Below are positions 59,420 through 64,000 of a DNA stretch of 64,000 nt, one piece after another (position 1 is the stretch's first letter; each line of letters opens with the position of its first letter). Source of the stretch: Polytrichum commune (taxonomy: Eukaryota > Streptophyta > Polytrichopsida > Polytrichales > Polytrichaceae); contig OX485804.1 in the NCBI GenBank assembly GCA_950295325.1, positions 26,290,001-26,354,000 of the forward strand, written 5' to 3'. A program made the position numbers and the translations under genes. The notes beneath the pieces are model-generated. The model saw only the letters and a list, made by a program, of their open reading frames with translations. It searched no databases and was not told the DNA's origin.

Positions 59420-60830
59420 TGTATTACAAGGTTTCTAATCTATTGGAAGGTCTAGTTATTGAGGCAACCATTTTGGGAGCACAACACTTCAAAGATAAAT
59501 AATTCGAGTGTAGGGGCCTCATAACGAGAACATTGTTTGTGCAAGAGGACGATGATGCACAATCCACTAGATAACACAAGATGTTCTAAGTGTGCCACAT
59601 TGAGTGTCTTACCATAATACGACCGATGTCAATCATGGCACATGGAACATGCAACCATTGGCCATGTGCATGAAAACATTAGAGCCATGAAACATTGGAA
59701 TATTGATTATGCAAAACATTGTGGTGATCACCCTATTAAGGTCAACTTCCTTGAAGTTAACAAGAGGTGAATGGTCGCCCAAGTCACTTTCCCTCCATGC
59801 AATTGCCATGACCTAACATGCCTTGGCCTTAAAGACATGCATGATAAACTATGCTTGGGTAAACTTATGATCTGACATGCTTTTTAGACTTTGCAAACAT
59901 TACATTACATGTGGTAAGTTGTGAACCATTTTATATAGATTTCAAGTATGTATTGGAACTTGTTCGTTTTGTCATACTCAATTCTCAAAATATATATGGG
60001 TTGGCCTTTGCGCTCCTAGTATCATTATAGCCCTTTCACAAGCAAAGGGTGAATGCTAACTATGGTATTGAACTTGAACTCATTTTGTCACAAAATCCTA
60101 ACAAAACAAGAGGACATATGGTAAGTTCATGGTTGTATTAAATTGTGCTAAATATTATAATAATTAATGTTGAGGATTAGTGTTGATTGAGAATTTAGCG
60201 ATCAATCTATATTCACAATGTTGAGGTAAATTTGGCTCTTAAACGGAGCCTTATCAAATATTGGAGTTCACATGATTAGAACTTGTGACAAGCATTGAAG
60301 TGGTACATACACATGAAGGTCCTGACTACAAAAACTCATCCATTTCGAAAGTGACATGTAGTTTATAGCCAGTAAAATGTTATTTTATATAGGATGTAGC
60401 TTTGGAAATAGAATAAGAGACCATGGATTAAACTAGCGGAGTTCAATTGAAAGGCATTGGCCTTCCACCTTGTAGGAAACTTGATTGTTACACTAAATAA
60501 TGCATCTAGTGTCATATTGTATTTTAAGTCACCGTGGTAACTTTTTGATGACACTTCTTATGTGTAGCTGACAAATATTGTCATCCCAACTAACTTTTTA
60601 GTTCATCCATTTTTAGTGTGGGATGCTCTGCAGCCTAACATTTAAGTAGTGAAATATTGTTATGGATGATTGAAATTGGGATGCGAATCACTTAGTAAAT
60701 GACAATACTTGCAGCATAGTAAATCTACAATGCTCAAATTTGTTTTACAAGGAATGACAAACAATGTCAGGTTTCCATGGAGTGTTAATAACACTACACG
60801 GATGATTTACAACTAGTATTGAGCAAGACA
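59420..60830. other. AT-rich spacer, nothing recognised
   Basis: No gene, RNA or clear repeat was seen. Confidence 0.4.
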
Positions 60831-60959
60831 AATAGAATTGGTGACGCTGAATACAACAATTAGTGTTGAGCCCCTTCATCCAGGATGGATGAGTTACATT
60901 GATGCCATGAACCCCAAACCAATTAAAGGTCTCAAACATGTGCGCCCATCTAATCACAA

Positions 60960-61360
60960 TTATTCCCAAAACTTCGAATTGAAGGCCGAAGTCGGATTCA
61001 AAGTTTGTTTCACTTTATTCACTGAAAGAAGACCAGATCATTACAACCATCCTCTGCGACTTGGCCACTGCAACTGATGACAAAGATAATGCATAAATAA
61101 ATCGTTTTGGTTGTTAGCCGGAGGTTTTTGGTTGCAATTTTTGGATAATTGACAACCAAAGTGATTTATTTATGCATTTTCTCGCCATCAATTGCAATGG
61201 CTAAGTCGAAAAGGATGCTTGTAATGGACAACTTGTCTTCTAGTGAATAAGTGATAAAAGAACCCAAAAGCATAAAGGAACAAATACTTTTGGAATGAAT
61301 GAACAGGTGGCAACCCACTTTGGATGCCCTTGGTGGCTGTTTTGAAGTTGGAGTGTGAAT
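60960..61360. repeat. Long imperfect inverted repeat (hairpin)
   Basis: The left arm (about 60960-61115) and right arm (about 61150-61360) are inverted relatives. Near the centre ATGCATAAATAAATC on the left faces GATTTATTTATGCAT on the right. Further out both arms code, on opposite strands, similar short peptides ending HPLRLGHCN (plus) and HPFRLSHCN (minus). This suggests two head-to-head copies of one transposon end. Confidence 0.7.
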
Positions 61361-61586
61361 AATTCACGGTCAATGAACATCATCTTTCATTGTTGAAATA
61401 GGAATACATTACTCTTTTAAAAAAAAAAGATAGGCATTTATTTCCGAGTCTTCTTTCTTTGATCGGGTTCAATGATTGATGTGTTTGTACAAAATGATAC
61501 AAATTATGTCCTAAAAATTCAAGGTTCCAACATCATGGCTCGCATGATTGATACTCTTCGTAACCTAACTTACGCCTTAAGAATGA

Positions 61587-61688
<102 letters not shown>

Positions 61689-61689
61689 C

Positions 61690-62810
61690 TTCATTCATGT
61701 GTGTATCTGCATGTGAAGCAAAATATTTTGGATGTAATTCATAGTTCACCCACACCTACAAGTTTGGGCCATCATTGAACGGGTTCTACTAGAATTGGTT
61801 ACATCCAGTGGTTCTCATAGGCAAATTTAAGCTAAAAGTGGCCCATGTTGGTAGGAGCCGTTTAATGAATGCCCACATCAAGAAGTGTGGGTATGTTGTT
61901 AGGGACCAAATTTGGAAGTTACAAGGTTACAAGTTGCTATAGGACCAACTCATTTTGACTTCTAGCCACTCAAGAGTCAAAACAATCTCACAATGTATTG
62001 TCCAAATCCAAATGATTACCAAAGGTCAACATTGAACCAATTTATTATTTGCCAACAAGATGTACAAAATTGGCCATAAGTTGGTAGAATTAAGAACAAA
62101 CACATGCATCATGCTCTTTGCATAACATTATTCAGGTGGCTTGCCAGATCGTTGTGGCAAACCCTGCCAACCTGGCTATCTTCCACGTTTAGACTAAATT
62201 TGGCCACTATTCGAGAATCATTCCCATTAACCACTGAACAACTTGCAATATTTGGATAGTGTTATGTGCCATGCAGTCACATGTTTCAAGCAGAAAAAAG
62301 AGATACCTTACTATATGTATTGGGTGTCGAGCCATCAAATTGATCAAAGTGCCAAGTTAGAGTTTAGAAACCTGATTCAACTTGGTTGGATTACATTTGA
62401 TGTTTCAAATATATGGTTTTTCTTGTAGGAGTAACATGAAGGTGCCTTTGGCGTCATAACATTTTTCAACTGGGATTTTTTTGTGTAAAATTTGTCTTGT
62501 CTCTTCTTCATAAGCCGTATGTTATGCAACATCCAGGCACGAGGAGGAGGTGATCTTTTGGGCATCGATTTTGATAAGAATATTGATGTATGAGATATGT
62601 CATGTTTTGAATGGAGCGTCCAAAACATTTCTCTTTGTGTAATTATCTTTGTTTTGCATCCCCTTATTGCCATAATTGTGCTCAAATGGGACATGCCAAA
62701 GCCACGTCATTTTTTTGCTCAACATTACTACATAATATATGATTGTGAAATAATTACCCACAATATATATTTTGTTATTGTGATAATTTCACACTGCTGT
62801 AATTTTTTGA
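61690..62810. other. Spacer, no recognised feature
   Basis: Only short frames, no family recognised. Confidence 0.4.
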
Positions 62811-62819
62811 TTTAAAAAA

Positions 62820-64000
62820 ACAATATTACCACACAATTCATTATGTAATGAAATGAAATTGATTTTCAGAGTCCAAGAAACCGAAAGGCTTATGGGACTA
62901 AAAGTTTGTCAAGATGGTGTCAGACCACCTAGTTCCCCAGAGTGGCATAGTGCGGTAGCCTCCGTGTGGTAAAGGATAATTTCAACTTGATGGTCCAATT
63001 GAAAGCAAGATTTGAGACTCCTACTATTACCTTCTCAAATAGTGATTGAAACTTGTTTGTAATGGAGTTATATAGGGGACCTCCAACACAAAGCGTGCCT
63101 CATTCTCAACTACACCATAAAAGCAAAAGTGGCATAATCTATTATCTTGAGAGATAGGGATAGTTGACCATCGTCCATTTTCAATGGCAAGTCTATGATT
63201 CGATGTGTGGTGGTGTCCATGGTTGCTTCACAAAATTCACATATGTATTTGAGGAAATCCTTCAGGTGGAGGTAATCTAGTTTCTTTCATGAGAGACAGA
63301 AAGAATTCCACTCTTTAGCAAGAAAAATGTCCTTGATAATGTTATTCTTGATGTTAGGTTGGCATGAGTTTCTGGAAGAGATAGACCCCGTGATGCCTTC
63401 CACACGGTTGTCAATTTGTGCCAAGTGTTAGTCCCTTTTTCGGCAAGGTGTTGGGAGAGCGATGTTGCTCAACTAACTAACCAAGAGGAGGGAGGTGGGC
63501 AAGCCATTGTTGAAAGCTCGTAGTCAGCTTAAGAGCACATAATTCCATGGGAGTTCTCCAAGTTTGGCCAATAGAATATGACAGGTTGTCGAAGAATGCA
63601 CTTTGACGTGAGACATCATCTGCATCTACTACCCTTCTCGAAAACCTTCCAGTGAGAGTTTTTCAAGTCACCTCCCCAAATTTTAGTGGCACGTGTGAAA
63701 GTTGGGAACATCAAAGCCTTGAAGAGATGGGATTTGAGATCCCAACATGTGACTCCAATTATTGCTTCTTTCCTTAAGGTAATGTAAAAGGAGATTTATC
63801 TAAGCTTCAAAATTCCTAGTCCCCATCTACTTCCAACATGTTGAGTAGGCATGTGTGGATCTAAGGATTTTGAACCCTTCACCTCATGTTTCTCAAAGGA
63901 AGTACCTTGCCATCAACTCCACGCATGGACAAGTGTACTTTATCCTTGAACGTCCAACATGGCTAGACATGGTCTTTCCATGCACAAAAACGTGTACTTG
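62820..64000 (-). pseudogene. LINE-type reverse transcriptase, C-terminal end, decayed
   Basis: Minus-strand translation begins outside the window. At 63720-63661 it reads KALMFPTFTRATKIWGGDLK, the segment after the RT palm that resembles other LINE proteins. It is followed, across frameshifts, by HVKVHSSTTCHILLAKLGEL and then SWLVSQATSLSQHLAEKGTN-like sequence. Near 63130-63070 a zinc-knuckle-like RLCHFCFYGVVENEARFVLE matches the zf-RVT type end of plant LINE ORF2 products, with the His and last Cys positions changed. Multiple stops show it is dead. The T-rich stretch near 62815 (minus-strand 3' end) may be the element end. Confidence 0.6.

Overview
The window is nuclear DNA of a land plant. 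It carries a complete class II plant formin with GT-AG introns, a second small two-exon gene of a plant-like type, and many plant DNA-transposon families. It is AT-rich and gene-poor outside these genes. The clade cannot be fixed from sequence alone; a seed-free plant is a guess, not a result. There are no prokaryotic features.

Layout. 1-4.2 kb: a decayed pogo-like transposase tail, a short TIR element and simple repeats. 4.3-7.4 kb: a four-copy tandem repeat followed by a small two-exon gene (76 aa, + strand). 8.8-12 kb: repeats and MITEs. 12.8-21.8 kb: a full formin gene on the minus strand, rebuilt here as 17 coding exons and 1195 aa (PTEN-like domain, C2 region, FH1, FH2), with a long GC-rich leader reaching about 23.4 kb. 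23.9-30.9 kb: repeats, including a 5S rRNA-like relic. 30.9-35.8 kb: a decayed CACTA-like element. 36.1-37.3 kb: relic exons of an unidentified gene. 37.7-43.9 kb: a SINE-like copy, Harbinger-like MITEs and a hAT fragment. 43.925-55.353 kb: an 11.4-kb Mutator-like element (MULE) with a perfect 9-bp target duplication. 55.4-64 kb: MITEs, a pogo-like relic interrupted by a fold-back element with a 41-bp tandem array, a long inverted repeat, microsatellites and the end of a LINE.

The most interesting unit is the MULE. Its long TIRs are nearly identical (456 bp, one arm lengthened by a 90-bp duplication that repeats a TATA-like box). It has an intact 817-aa transposase gene with two introns, a small second gene, and a large convergent gene coding for a protein with a C2HC zinc-finger-like motif. 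The 8-mer CATGTTAC (either strand) occurs at least 16 times by eye inside the element, nearly always in introns and spacers, and I found one further copy in the other 52 kb. This resembles, by organisation only, the MuDR two-gene layout and the VANDAL/VANC system, in which an element-encoded protein binds short motifs scattered through its own non-coding DNA.

The formin would act at the actin cytoskeleton. The small gene has no assigned function. Nearly everything else is transposon-derived and often shows premature stops of the CAG/CAA to TAG/TAA kind, as expected for silenced, methylated elements.
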